Source of the DNA: CAVTWY01 sp963738575
GTDB taxonomy: Bacteria; Pseudomonadota; Gammaproteobacteria; Burkholderiales; Burkholderiaceae_C
NCBI GenBank assembly: GCA_963738575.1
Contig: CAVTWY010000001.1
Coordinates: 310,001 to 374,000, forward strand
Direction of reading: 5' to 3'
Length of the DNA: 64,000 nucleotides
The notes under the pieces were generated by a model. It was not told the DNA's origin, did no database searches, and saw only the letters and a program-made list of their open reading frames with translations. This document shows positions 1 to 9,986 of the stretch, piece after piece (positions within the stretch are counted from its first letter, which is position 1; each line of letters starts with the position of its first letter). The position numbers and the translations under genes are program-made.

Positions 1-101
1 GCTGCAGGCGTGGCTGCGGGTGCATCGGCAGCCCAGGCAGAACCCATGAAAGCGACTGCAAACGTCAAAGTGGCCAGGCTGGTGCGAACAAAGGTCTTCA
101 T
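1..101 (-). CDS. N-terminus of an exported protein, probably a c-type cytochrome (partial)
   Basis: Reading the minus strand from an ATG at 101 gives 33 codons that run off the window edge. They start MKTFVRTSLATLTFAVAF and continue to an AWA-A cleavage-like site, which is a clear Sec signal peptide followed by an Ala/Pro-rich linker. The gene is divergent from engB. In many Burkholderiales a c4/c553-type cytochrome gene sits beside engB, so a periplasmic cytochrome is the best guess. No CxxCH motif lies inside the fragment, so the identity rests on context only; the signal peptide itself is clear. Confidence 0.55.
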   Translation of the reverse strand, partial: MKTFVRTSLATLTFAVAFMGSAWAADAPAATPA

Positions 102-174
102 GGCAATGGGGGGTGCTGGAAATATAGCTGCGGGGCGGGGCGCCCTGGGCAAGCTTGCGATTTTACAATGGCGC

Positions 175-969
175 ATGTCCAAGTCCGCGTCCGCCAAGCC
201 CACTTCGCGTCGCGATCCGTCGCCACCCGACGTGAATGCAACACCCAACCCCATGGCTTGGACGCACACGGCCCGGTTTTTAACCACCGCCAGCAAGCTG
301 GACGAGCTGCCCACCACAGCCTTGCCCGAAATTGCCTTTGTGGGCCGAAGCAACGCGGGCAAATCCACCGCCATCAACACGCTGGCGCAGCAAAAGCGCT
401 TGGCCTTTGCGTCCAAGACGCCCGGGCGCACGCAGCACATCAACTTGTTTGAATTGGGCCCCAAAGGCAACCCCGACACGTTGTTTGCCGACCTGCCTGG
501 TTACGGTTACGCGGCGGTTGAGCGCGCCGCCAAACTGCGCTGGCAAGTGGTGATGGCCGACTACCTGGCCGAGCGCCGCTCGCTTTCGGGCGTGGTGCTG
601 ATGGTGGACTCGCGCCTGGGCTTCACCGATTTGGACGCCCGGCTGCTGACCTGGATCGGGCCACGCGTGCATACTGGCGAGGTCAAATTGCTGGTCTTGC
701 TCACCAAGGCCGACAAACTCACACGCCAAGACGCACTCAAAGCTTTGGCCGAGGCGGAGGAGGTGCTGGGCAAGGTGGGGGGTGAGCAGTCAGACATGTC
801 AATCACGCTTTTCTCGGCGCTCAAGAAGACGGGGGTTGACGATGTGGCCGCCGCGTTGCATGCGTGGACACACCCAGCCGACGATTCAGTTTTGGGTGCC
901 GATGAAGCCCCCATCGCGGCAGCGCCCGTGGAAGCCACTGCGGCAACGGTCAACCCAACGGTGCCATGA
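175..969 (+). CDS. engB: Ribosome biogenesis GTP-binding protein EngB (YihA/YsxC)
   Basis: TRAFAC-class GTPase needed for large-subunit ribosome assembly, acting in the cytoplasm. From the ATG at 175 the protein has 264 residues. Visible motifs are G1 GRSNAGKS (about residues 57-64), the G2 threonine in TPGRT, G3 DLPGYG, G4 TKAD and a G5-like SALK. EngB proteins are usually about 200-220 residues. This one has an N-terminal tail of about 25 residues before the ATG at 253 and an Ala/Pro-rich C-terminal tail, so 253 is a possible alternative start. The reading frame is open upstream to 10, but that part overlaps the divergent signal-peptide gene and is not plausible coding. The stop overlaps the next gene as ATGA. 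Confidence 0.95.
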   Translation: MSKSASAKPTSRRDPSPPDVNATPNPMAWTHTARFLTTASKLDELPTTALPEIAFVGRSNAGKSTAINTLAQQKRLAFASKTPGRTQHINLFELGPKGNPDTLFADLPGYGYAAVERAAKLRWQVVMADYLAERRSLSGVVLMVDSRLGFTDLDARLLTWIGPRVHTGEVKLLVLLTKADKLTRQDALKALAEAEEVLGKVGGEQSDMSITLFSALKKTGVDDVAAALHAWTHPADDSVLGADEAPIAAAPVEATAATVNPTVP

Positions 970-1889
970 TTCACACGTTTGATGTGAAGCTGGCGCACGG
1001 CATCTCGCTGTCATGTCGCGCCGGCCAGGCATGGGGCCCGCCCAGCGCCACACCGCGCGTTTTGATGCTGCACGGGTTTCCGGAGGCCGCTTTTGTGTGG
1101 GACGACATCATCCAGCGGGTCGGCAGCAGCGCCCAGTGCCTGGCCCCCAACTTGCGTGGGTTTGAACGCTCCAGCGCGCCTGCGGATGTGGGCGCCTACC
1201 GGGCCAAGTTCATGGTGCAAGACGTCGCCGAATTGGTGACAGCCTGGGGCGGCGCGCCACTCGACTTGTTGGTGGCGCACGACTGGGGCGGTGCCGTGGC
1301 GTGGTCGGTGGCGGCCCACATGCCTCATTTGTTGAAGCAACTGTTGATCATCAACTCACCCCACCCCGCCACGTTTTTGCGCGAACTCAAAGGGAGCCCA
1401 GTTCAACAAAGTGCCAGCTCTTACATGAACTTCTTTTGCCGTCCAGACGCAGCCGCCATGCTGCGTGCCGACGACTACCAGCGCCTGTGGCGGCTATTTA
1501 CCCATGCCAACACCAGCGCCCCGGGGCTGGACGACGCAACCCACGCCCCGTGGTTGGACGAAGCCACCCGTGCACGCTACCGCGAGGTGTGGGACCACGG
1601 CCTGGAAGGCGGCCTCAACTACTACCGCGCGTCACCCCTCAAACCCCCCGTGGATGCCGATTCACCCATCCACCGGGTGGCCTTGGCCCCAGAGGACGTC
1701 ACTGTCAACGTGCCCACCACCGTGCTGTGGGGCGAGTTGGATGTGGCCTTACCACCGGCGCTGCTGGATGGACTTGAGGCCTACGTGCCGAGCTTGCGCG
1801 TGCAACGCCTGCCCGACGCAACCCACTGGGTGATGCACGAACAACCAGCGTTGGTGGCCGACACCATCAAGCGGTTGCTGACGCCGTAG
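966..1889 (+). CDS. Alpha/beta hydrolase, epoxide hydrolase / haloalkane dehalogenase-like
   Basis: Cytoplasmic alpha/beta-fold hydrolase of 307 residues. The oxyanion-hole motif HGFPE lies near residue 36. The nucleophile elbow AHDWGG carries Asp (about residue 106) instead of Ser, as in epoxide hydrolases and haloalkane dehalogenases. A candidate acid lies in GELDVALPP near residue 258 and the catalytic His in DATHWVMHEQ near residue 287. The start codon overlaps the engB stop (ATGA), so the two genes are probably translationally coupled. The substrate cannot be deduced; a lactonase or C-C hydrolase is less likely given the Asp nucleophile. Confidence 0.9.
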   Translation: MIHTFDVKLAHGISLSCRAGQAWGPPSATPRVLMLHGFPEAAFVWDDIIQRVGSSAQCLAPNLRGFERSSAPADVGAYRAKFMVQDVAELVTAWGGAPLDLLVAHDWGGAVAWSVAAHMPHLLKQLLIINSPHPATFLRELKGSPVQQSASSYMNFFCRPDAAAMLRADDYQRLWRLFTHANTSAPGLDDATHAPWLDEATRARYREVWDHGLEGGLNYYRASPLKPPVDADSPIHRVALAPEDVTVNVPTTVLWGELDVALPPALLDGLEAYVPSLRVQRLPDATHWVMHEQPALVADTIKRLLTP

Positions 1890-1910
1890 CGGCCTACCAG
1901 CAAAGCGGCC

Positions 1911-2810
1911 CTAGCGAAGTACTTGAGCGGGTGCCAAGGCAGCACCGCGAAAGACACCACCTTGCAACTCAGGCGCCGCAAAGCCGCGGTTGATGTCCAG
2001 GCCCGTCATCCACCACTTGTGGGCCGGCAGCATTGGGATGGGCCTGCGAATGCGCTCAAAAAACTGGGTAGGCCATTGCACACCGTGCAGTTCGCGGTGG
2101 CCCGCAAAGTCCACCTCCACCACCGCACCGCGCGTGCTGGCCAACGCGTCGATGGTGAAGCGCGCGCGGGTAAGCCGCTTGGTTTGTTGGTCGACATAAA
2201 GCGCGCAGCTGTCGTTTTGCCCCCAGCCAAAGCCGGGCTTGCGTGGCACCAATACCAGGGTTTGGGGGCGGTCATCCAGGCTGGTGGTGCCGCCGTGTTC
2301 GGCCAAATTGAGTTGATCGAGAAATCCAAACGGCCCCGTCAAAAACATGCGGTAAGCGTCAGCCACCAAGGCTGCCGAGCCCACCACTTCGGCGTCGCGA
2401 TCGGGTGAGGCGTTGCGCCACACCTGGGTGTTTTGGCCTTCGCGCAGCACAAACTTGCTGCCTGAGGGGCCGGTGTGCTGCTGGGCCATCACAGGCGCGT
2501 TGAGCAGCAAGCGCTCTTGCGACGACTTGCGAAACCCGGCGTCCACCAATACCGGTTGCACGCGTTGCACGATGTCGTACCACTCGCCGTCGTAGCTGAC
2601 ACTGATGTCTTTGATGCGCTGCCAAGCAGCCAAGCCGTGCGCTTGTGCGCAGGCCTCTAGCGTGGCGCGGGCCTGGGCCGATGTGCCGGTGGACGACACG
2701 TTGGGCACACCCACACACCCTGCGAGCGCAATGGGTGCGGCCAGCACCAAACGACGGCGTCTGGTGTCGATTGGGGTTGTGTCAGCGTTTTTTGGGAGGA
2801 CGTTCGGCAT
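1911..2810 (-). CDS. Lipoprotein of unknown function
   Basis: From the ATG at 2810 the product has 299 residues. An Arg-rich n-region (RRRR) is followed by a short hydrophobic stretch and a lipobox, LAGC, about residue 31, so it should be a membrane-anchored lipoprotein. The body resembles periplasmic proteins that carry or process lipid-like ligands, but I cannot name the family. The frame is open upstream to 2882, but that stretch overlaps the DUF1272 gene. The chosen start lies 8 nt after the DUF1272 stop with an AAAGG-like ribosome site, so the two genes probably share a transcript. Confidence 0.75.
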   Translation of the reverse strand: MPNVLPKNADTTPIDTRRRRLVLAAPIALAGCVGVPNVSSTGTSAQARATLEACAQAHGLAAWQRIKDISVSYDGEWYDIVQRVQPVLVDAGFRKSSQERLLLNAPVMAQQHTGPSGSKFVLREGQNTQVWRNASPDRDAEVVGSAALVADAYRMFLTGPFGFLDQLNLAEHGGTTSLDDRPQTLVLVPRKPGFGWGQNDSCALYVDQQTKRLTRARFTIDALASTRGAVVEVDFAGHRELHGVQWPTQFFERIRRPIPMLPAHKWWMTGLDINRGFAAPELQGGVFRGAALAPAQVLR

Positions 2811-2817
2811 GCCTTTA

Positions 2818-3126
2818 TTATCGGTTTTCAGGCGCGACAGCACGCATTCCTGCCGTAAAGGCCGCATGGGCTTCGGCGTCAATTGGTTTGTGTTTAAGGG
2901 TTTGGCTGGCCGGGTGCCGCTTCAAAAAGTTGCCACCGATCAAGTTGTTGACGGGGCGGATGGGGCGGGGCGCAAAGCCCCCACCACAGTTGGGGCAAAC
3001 GTTGCCCAAAACACTGTCTACGCAGGTGGCACAAAACGTGCACTCGTACGAACAAATGCGAGCGTCCAGGGCGTTGGGCAACAAGGCCTTGGCGCAGTGT
3101 TCGCAGATGGGGCGCAGTTCAAGCAT
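2818..3126 (-). CDS. DUF1272 domain-containing zinc-ribbon-like protein
   Basis: Small cytoplasmic protein of 102 residues. The N-terminal 55 residues contain eight cysteines, including CEHC, CSYEC-TFC-TC and CPNCGGG, matching the DUF1272 family, whose cysteine pattern suggests two zinc sites. The C-terminal 40 residues are charged and not diagnostic. It lies downstream of tex on the same strand (31 nt gap) and directly upstream of the lipoprotein gene. Its function is unknown. Confidence 0.87.
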   Translation of the reverse strand: MLELRPICEHCAKALLPNALDARICSYECTFCATCVDSVLGNVCPNCGGGFAPRPIRPVNNLIGGNFLKRHPASQTLKHKPIDAEAHAAFTAGMRAVAPENR

Positions 3127-3157
3127 GGGTTGGTCCTCGGGCGGGGTGGTTCAGCAT

Positions 3158-5566
3158 TCAGCCGCCGCCCTTGAGTTTGGCAAAGGCCGCCGCCATGGCA
3201 TTGGGTGGTGCTGCGGCGCCGCCACGGTCGCTCCGCTGGCCGTTGTTGCCCTTGCCGTGTTGACCTGGGGGCGGTGCTCGATGTGCAGGGTCGCTCTGCC
3301 CCTTGGCACCAGACGCCGCGCCGCCCGACACAGCCGCGTCGGTGCGCATCGTCAGCGACACCCGTTTGCGCGCCAAGTCCACCTCCATCACCCGCACCTG
3401 CACGATGTCGCCGGCTTTCACCACCTCGCGCGCGTCGCGCACAAAGCGGTTGGCCAGGTGGCTGACATGCACCAAACCGTCTTGGTGCGCGCCCACGTCC
3501 ACAAAGGCGCCAAACTGCGCCACGTTGGTGACGGTGCCTTCCAGTTGCATGCCGGGCTGCAAATCTTTGAGCTCGTTCACGCCGTCGTTGAAGCGCGCCA
3601 CTTTGAAATCGGGGCGGGGGTCGCGCCCTGGCTTTTCAAGCTCCACCAAAATGTCTTTGACGGTGATGGCGCCAAAGCGTTCGTCGGCAAACAGCTCGGG
3701 CTTGAGAGCTCTTAGCACGTCGCTTGCGCCCATCAACGAGCCGATGTTCTGGCCGGTGGCTTTGAGCATCTTTTCCACCACGGGGTAGGTCTCGGGGTGC
3801 ACGCCTGACGCATCCAGCGGGTTGTTGCCACCAGCGATTCGTAAAAAGCCTGCGGCTTGCTCAAACGTCTTCGGGCCCAGGCCCGGCACGTCGCGCAGTT
3901 GCTTGCGCTCGGCAAACGGCCCGTTGGCGTCGCGCCACCGCACAATGGCGTCGGCCACCGTGCTCGACAAACCCGATACACGCGTCAGCAGCGGCACCGA
4001 CGCGGTGTTGACGTCCACGCCCACCGCGTTCACGCAGTCTTCCACCACGGCGGTAAGGGACCGTGAAAGACCCAGCTGGTTGACGTCATGCTGGTACTGG
4101 CCCACACCAATGCTTTTGGGCTCGATCTTCACCAGCTCGGCCAGCGGGTCTTGCACCCGGCGCGCGATGCTGACAGCGCCGCGCAAGCTAACGTCCAAAC
4201 TGGGAAGCTCCTGGCTTGCCAGTTCGCTTGCGGAATACACCGACGCGCCAGCCTCACTCACCACCACTTTTTGCAAGGCGTACGACGGCGCGGCCTTGAT
4301 GACGCGCTCGATCAGCTCGGCGGCCAGTTTGTCGGTTTCGCGGCTGGCGGTGCCATTGCCAATGGCGATCAAGTTGACGCCGTGCTGCGCAACCAACTGC
4401 GACAGCGTGTGCAAGGAGCCCTCCCAATCGCGGCGCGGCTCGTGCGGGTAAACAGTGTGCGTGCCTTCAACACGCCCGGTGCTGCTCACCACGGCCACCT
4501 TCACACCGGTGCGGATGCCAGGGTCCAAGCCCATCACAACGCGCTTGCCAGCAGGCGCAGCCAAGAGCAAGTCACGCAGGTTGTCGGCAAACACTTTGAT
4601 CGCCGTGTCTTCTGCGGCCATGCGCAAGCGCACAAACAAGTCGCGCTCCAGGCTCAACGAAAGCTTGACCTTCCAAGTCCAGGCGACGCACTTGCGGATC
4701 AAGTCATCGGCGGCGCGTTGGCTGTGTCGCCAGCCCAAGTGCATGGCAATGCGGCCTTCGGCCAACGTGGGGGCATGGGGTGCAGGCGGCGCTGCGGCCG
4801 CGTTTGCAGGCACAGGGGCTTCGAGCCGCACATCCAACATCGTCAAGGTGCGTCCCCTAAAGACGGCCAAGGCGCGGTGTGATGGCACACGGGCGATGGG
4901 TTCGGCGTAGTCAAAGTAGTCCCTGAACTTGGCCACATCAGGCACGTTGGCATCTTGGCCGGTGGCCAGCTTGGACACCAACAAGCCATCGGCCCACATC
5001 CACTCGCGCAGGGTGCCAATCAGGGCGGCGTCTTCGGCCCAGCGCTCGGACAACAAATCGCGCACGCCGTCCAGCACGGCGGCAACGTCGGCAAACCCAG
5101 CTTCGGCGTTGACAAAGCCTGCTGCCTGCTCAAGGGGGTCGCGTGTGGGGTCGGTCCATAACTGATCGGCCAACGGCTCCAAACCGGCCTCCCGGGCGAT
5201 CATGCCTTTGGTGCGGCGCTTGGGCTTGAACGGCGCGTACAAGTCCTCGAGCGCTTGCTTGGTGGTGGCTGCTTCGATGGCGGCCACCAAGGCTGGTGTT
5301 AGCTTTTGCTGCTCGTCGATGCTCTTGATCACGGCAGTGCGGCGCTCTTCAAGTTCACGCAGGTACAGCAGCCGTGTCTCCAATGCCCGCAGCTGCACGT
5401 CGTCCAAGCCGTCGGTGGCCTCTTTGCGGTAGCGCGCGATGAAGGGCACCGTGGCGCCGCCGTCAAGCAGATCGATGGCGGCTTGCACTTGGGCGGGTCG
5501 CGCTTGAACCTCCGCAGCGATCAGTTGGGTGATTTTGAGTTGTTGTGGGGCGGTGAGGGTGCTCAA
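3158..5566 (-). CDS. tex: Tex family RNA-binding transcriptional accessory protein
   Basis: Full-length Tex/YhgF of 802 residues. In order: an N-terminal helical Tex domain with the conserved TVPFIARYRKE segment, a YqgF/RNase H-like domain starting near VVMGLDPGIRTG, helix-hairpin-helix motifs (VPGLGPKTFEQAAGF), and an S1 RNA-binding domain (GTVTNVAQFGAFVDVG...DGLVHVS) about residues 645-715. A low-complexity Gly/Ala/Arg tail of about 70 residues follows. Tex binds structured RNA and affects transcription and stress or toxin expression in other bacteria. The start at 5566 gives the family N-terminus without extension. Confidence 0.97.
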   Translation of the reverse strand: MSTLTAPQQLKITQLIAAEVQARPAQVQAAIDLLDGGATVPFIARYRKEATDGLDDVQLRALETRLLYLRELEERRTAVIKSIDEQQKLTPALVAAIEAATTKQALEDLYAPFKPKRRTKGMIAREAGLEPLADQLWTDPTRDPLEQAAGFVNAEAGFADVAAVLDGVRDLLSERWAEDAALIGTLREWMWADGLLVSKLATGQDANVPDVAKFRDYFDYAEPIARVPSHRALAVFRGRTLTMLDVRLEAPVPANAAAAPPAPHAPTLAEGRIAMHLGWRHSQRAADDLIRKCVAWTWKVKLSLSLERDLFVRLRMAAEDTAIKVFADNLRDLLLAAPAGKRVVMGLDPGIRTGVKVAVVSSTGRVEGTHTVYPHEPRRDWEGSLHTLSQLVAQHGVNLIAIGNGTASRETDKLAAELIERVIKAAPSYALQKVVVSEAGASVYSASELASQELPSLDVSLRGAVSIARRVQDPLAELVKIEPKSIGVGQYQHDVNQLGLSRSLTAVVEDCVNAVGVDVNTASVPLLTRVSGLSSTVADAIVRWRDANGPFAERKQLRDVPGLGPKTFEQAAGFLRIAGGNNPLDASGVHPETYPVVEKMLKATGQNIGSLMGASDVLRALKPELFADERFGAITVKDILVELEKPGRDPRPDFKVARFNDGVNELKDLQPGMQLEGTVTNVAQFGAFVDVGAHQDGLVHVSHLANRFVRDAREVVKAGDIVQVRVMEVDLARKRVSLTMRTDAAVSGGAASGAKGQSDPAHRAPPPGQHGKGNNGQRSDRGGAAAPPNAMAAAFAKLKGGG

Positions 5567-5662
5567 GGTGACAGCCGGGCAGTGAATTTGAAGGGCGCGA
5601 GTTTGTCACAGTGCCCCGAACAATTTGTTGCCACGCATGGCCCGCGCGCAGCAACATGCTGG

Positions 5663-6397
5663 TCAGCAACCCAGTGCCACTGCTTGCAAGGGTTTGGCGC
5701 CCGTCGCGTCGGTCACCACAAAGGCCACGCGCCTTGACTTGGATGTGGCGGCGGGCAAGTCCAGCACCAGTTGTTGGGCCGCGCTTGCGCTGCGCCACGA
5801 GGCCACGGGTTTGTAGTACGTCACCACATGATCGTGTGCCAACAACTCACCCGCGTTTTCACCCGCCTTCACGCGGCTGCTGTGCCCGTCTCCAAGCACG
5901 GCCCAGTAGCCAGCCACGCTGGTAATGCCTTGCGCTGCGGTGGCGTCCACGGTGGCGCGCACCACGTTGCCTTCGCGCACCAGGCGCACCCCCACGGCCG
6001 ACTCGGCCATGCGCGGCAGCCCCGCGCGAGGCCATTGCGGCAGGTCGCGACCATTCAGCACCACTTGCGGCGTGTAAATGTTGGGGGCGCGCGCGGCCTG
6101 TTGCAATTGCCGCTGGCGCTCGGTGTTGGTGGCGTTGGCAAAACGATCGGGCCAACCCAGCCTGTCCCAGTAGTTGACATGAAAAGCCAGGGCCAGCACA
6201 TCGTCACGCCCCTTCAACCCCGACAACCAGCGGTCAGCGGGCGGGCACGAGCTGCAACCTTCGGACGTGTAAAGCTCCACCACGGCAGGCGGCTTGGCGG
6301 TGGATTTGGCCTCGCAGGATTGGGCTGATGCGTGCGAAGCAACGGCCAGCAGGGATGCAAGCAAAAGGAGGGAGGGCTTCAATCGGGCAGTTGTCAT
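5663..6397 (-). CDS. DUF1223 domain-containing exported thioredoxin-fold protein
   Basis: From the ATG at 6397 the product has 244 residues with a signal peptide (basic MTTARLK, Leu-rich core, ASA cleavage region). The mature part begins with the DUF1223 hallmark VELYTSEGCSSCPPADRWL, which carries a CxxC thiol pair, followed by FHVNYWDRLGW and the IYTPQVVLNG segment typical of the family. The function is unknown; the CxxC and fold suggest a periplasmic redox role. The open frame continues upstream to 6724, but that part has no coding character and the signal peptide fixes the start. Confidence 0.88.
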   Translation of the reverse strand: MTTARLKPSLLLLASLLAVASHASAQSCEAKSTAKPPAVVELYTSEGCSSCPPADRWLSGLKGRDDVLALAFHVNYWDRLGWPDRFANATNTERQRQLQQAARAPNIYTPQVVLNGRDLPQWPRAGLPRMAESAVGVRLVREGNVVRATVDATAAQGITSVAGYWAVLGDGHSSRVKAGENAGELLAHDHVVTYYKPVASWRSASAAQQLVLDLPAATSKSRRVAFVVTDATGAKPLQAVALGC

Positions 6398-6656
6398 GGC
6401 GAGCCTTGAAGGGTGAGTAAAGCGATCAGTGATGTGCAAGTCGCAGCAAAGGGCGACGAGCGTATTAGGGATTGCACGGATGCGCTTGCTGCTTTCGTCA
6501 ACCGTGTTGGTCTGCATTGTTTCTGCCTCTGGCGCCGGCAAGTGGGCTGCTGCCGTGGGGGATGCCGTGCGCCAGGGCCAACATCCCTCGTCAACAATGA
6601 TGACGTTGGTCGCGCAGCCCTGCTGCGACCCCGCCCAATGCCGCACAGAATGAGGC

Positions 6657-7100
6657 ATGGTCAATAAAAATTGGAAACCCCTAGCACTTGCCTGGGCACT
6701 GACGCTGTTGGGCGCATGCAGCACTGTCGAACTGGTCGCCAGCTACGACGAGGCCACCGACCGTGGCGTCACCGCCCTGCAAAAGGCAACTGAAACGCAC
6801 TTCGTATCGCTTGAGCGCGATCAGACAGCGCCCAAATGCACACATGACCAACACAAAAAGTTCTATGAGGCCGCCACCGTTGACCTCAGCAGCCTGATCG
6901 TCAGGGCAGGCGCGTTGCCCCTCAACGAGCGCTCGGAAGAGCGGCTGCGGCTGCTGGACGACAACCTCAAAACGCTAGAGGCACTGCACCGCATCTCGTG
7001 CCTGGGCACCGCGCAGTTGATCCCGCTTCGCACACTGTTCAACAGCAACTTCACCGCCATCCTCAAAGCCGAGCTCGCCAAGAAGCGCGGCGAGAAATAG
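6657..7100 (+). CDS. Small lipoprotein of unknown function
   Basis: 147 residues with a lipoprotein signal: MVNKNWK, a hydrophobic core and the lipobox LGAC at about residue 21. The mature part is predominantly helical and charged, with a Cys pair (about residues 60 and 114). I do not recognise the family. It precedes another small unknown gene by 46 nt on the same strand, and together they sit between the divergent DUF1223 gene and the groEL terminator. Confidence 0.7.
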   Translation: MVNKNWKPLALAWALTLLGACSTVELVASYDEATDRGVTALQKATETHFVSLERDQTAPKCTHDQHKKFYEAATVDLSSLIVRAGALPLNERSEERLRLLDDNLKTLEALHRISCLGTAQLIPLRTLFNSNFTAILKAELAKKRGEK

Positions 7101-7146
7101 GCTGCAAACGCTGGCCGCAACCCCAACTGCAGCGCAAGGCAAACAC

Positions 7147-7479
7147 ATGGCCAAACTCAACACCGCCGAACTGACCAAAGCCATGCTGGCCGCCTTCAAA
7201 GGCCAACTCAACGCCAAGTGGCCGGGCATCCGCACCTACGGCGAGGCCGAGATGAAAAAAATGGCGCAAACCCTCGCCATGATCGAAAAGCTAAGCGCTG
7301 CGGGCAGCATCACCCCCGAACAAGCCAGGCTGTATGTCGAGATTCAAAAAAACTCGGTGCGCATGGTGGTGCTCACGCTGGAAGACATGGGGTTGCTGGC
7401 GGTCGAGGCGGCCATCAACGCCGCGTTGGGGGCTGTGCGCAAGGCGGTCAACACGGCGCTTGGGTTTGCGCTGCTTTGA
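7147..7479 (+). CDS. Small hypothetical protein
   Basis: 110 residues, no signal peptide. The N-terminal 60 residues look helical and amphipathic; residues about 75-105 form a small-residue-rich hydrophobic stretch (VEAAINAALGAVRKAVNTALGFALL) that could pack against a membrane. It has an AAGG-type ribosome site and shares a transcript direction with the lipoprotein upstream. I do not recognise the family. It ends 24 nt before the shared terminator hairpin. Confidence 0.6.
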   Translation: MAKLNTAELTKAMLAAFKGQLNAKWPGIRTYGEAEMKKMAQTLAMIEKLSAAGSITPEQARLYVEIQKNSVRMVVLTLEDMGLLAVEAAINAALGAVRKAVNTALGFALL

Positions 7480-7502
7480 TGAAGCGCGCCGTACCAAGCA
7501 AA

Positions 7503-7532
7503 AAGGCCACGAACCTTGCAGTTCGTGGCCTT
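7503..7532 (-). terminator. Rho-independent terminator, mainly for groEL
   Basis: A perfect 12-bp inverted repeat (AAGGCCACGAAC / GTTCGTGGCCTT) with a 6-nt loop. On the minus strand the stem is followed by a run of five T, as expected for groESL transcripts. The plus-strand side has no U-tract, so it should act weakly, if at all, for the two small genes to the left. Confidence 0.85.
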
Positions 7533-7563
7533 CAACCCGAGGGTTAGCGTTTGACCGCTGGAC

Positions 7564-9210
<1,647 letters not shown>

Positions 9211-9276
9211 GTTGATTTCTCCGAATTCATTAAAAAGTTAGGGTGGGTGAGGGTGCAATCGCGCGGGGGCGACTGA

Positions 9277-9567
9277 TTACTTCTCAACCACGGCGAAGAG
9301 GTCTTCTTCGCGCATCACCAGCAGCTCGTCGCCGTCAACTTTGACGGTCTGGCCGCTGTACTTGCCAAACAAAACGCGGTCACCGACCTTGACGGCCATC
9401 GGTGCCAACTCGCCCTTGTCGTTGCGCTTGCCAGCGCCCACGGCGAGCACTTCGCCTTGGTCGGGCTTTTCAGCGACGTTGTCGGGAATCACAATGCCTG
9501 AGGCCGTTTTGGTCTCGTTCTCAAGGCGCTTGACGACCACACGGTCGTGCAAGGGACGAAGTTTCAT
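9277..9567 (-). CDS. groS: Co-chaperonin GroES (Hsp10)
   Basis: 96 residues with the full GroES fold: MKLRPLHDRVVVKR at the N-terminus, the mobile loop around KTASGIVIPD, and the C-terminal strand VMREEDLFAVVEK. It caps the GroEL ring. An AGGAG ribosome site sits 8 nt before the ATG. It is the first gene of the groES-groEL operon, with a leader of roughly 120 nt starting inside the CIRCE region. Confidence 0.99.
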   Translation of the reverse strand: MKLRPLHDRVVVKRLENETKTASGIVIPDNVAEKPDQGEVLAVGAGKRNDKGELAPMAVKVGDRVLFGKYSGQTVKVDGDELLVMREEDLFAVVEK

Positions 9568-9662
9568 GGTGGTAACTCCTGGGTAAAAAAAGGGGAATTC
9601 ATTGAGTCTTCATAAAATGTGAATACTCACTGACTTGTGCGGCCTCCGGGTAAGGGAGGCTG

Positions 9663-9689
9663 CTAGCACTCATCTGTGGCGAGTGCTAA
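9663..9689 (-). promoter_or_regulatory. CIRCE operator (HrcA binding site) of groESL
   Basis: On the plus strand CTAGCACTC, 9 nt, GAGTGCTAA. This matches the CIRCE consensus TTAGCACTC-N9-GAGTGCTAA at all but one position. It lies just downstream of the -10 element, so HrcA binding would block transcription initiation. Confidence 0.95.
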
Positions 9690-9696
9690 CGAAGGA

Positions 9697-9725
9697 ATTA
9701 TAGGGGCGCGGCGGCGGATAACAAG
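9697..9725 (-). promoter_or_regulatory. groESL promoter, sigma-32-like with a consensus TATAAT
   Basis: Read on the minus strand, CCCCCCCTTGTTA is followed after 12 nt by CCCCTATAAT, directly upstream of CIRCE. The CCCTTG and CCCC-TA elements fit the heat-shock sigma factor RpoH consensus. The TATAAT with TTGTTA 16 nt upstream could also serve sigma-70. Dual HrcA/RpoH control of groESL is known in some betaproteobacteria. Confidence 0.7.
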
Positions 9726-9770
9726 GGGGGGCGCTTGTTCCGTTGCGTTGGGTCGAGTGTCGAAAACCAT

Positions 9771-9791
9771 TGAAGTCTGAAGTCTGAAGTC
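9771..9791. repeat. Three tandem 7-bp repeats (TGAAGTC)
   Basis: Three perfect head-to-tail copies of TGAAGTC, followed about 15 nt later by a related degenerate pair (GTCTGAAATCTGAAA). They sit in the groES-SDR intergenic region. The region from 9792 to 9986 shows no gene or clear signal beyond these. Confidence 0.8.
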
Positions 9792-9986
9792 TGGGTCGTT
9801 CACGTCTGAAATCTGAAAGGCACTCAAGAATCGAGCTCCGATCGACCACGGCGCGCGCGCCGCAGGCGCCAGCTCGGGCTCAGGAGCGCTCTGCGGCCGT
9901 ATCGACACTTGATCTTGTCCCCGCATCCCAAGACACGGCCGCGCCCCTGGCTACTAAACCACCCAAACCGCCTAAACTCTCGCACC

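Noticed and set aside
2645..3715. 356-codon plus-strand frame over the DUF1272 gene and tex
   Set aside because: Overlaps three minus-strand genes with clear family motifs and has no domain of its own.
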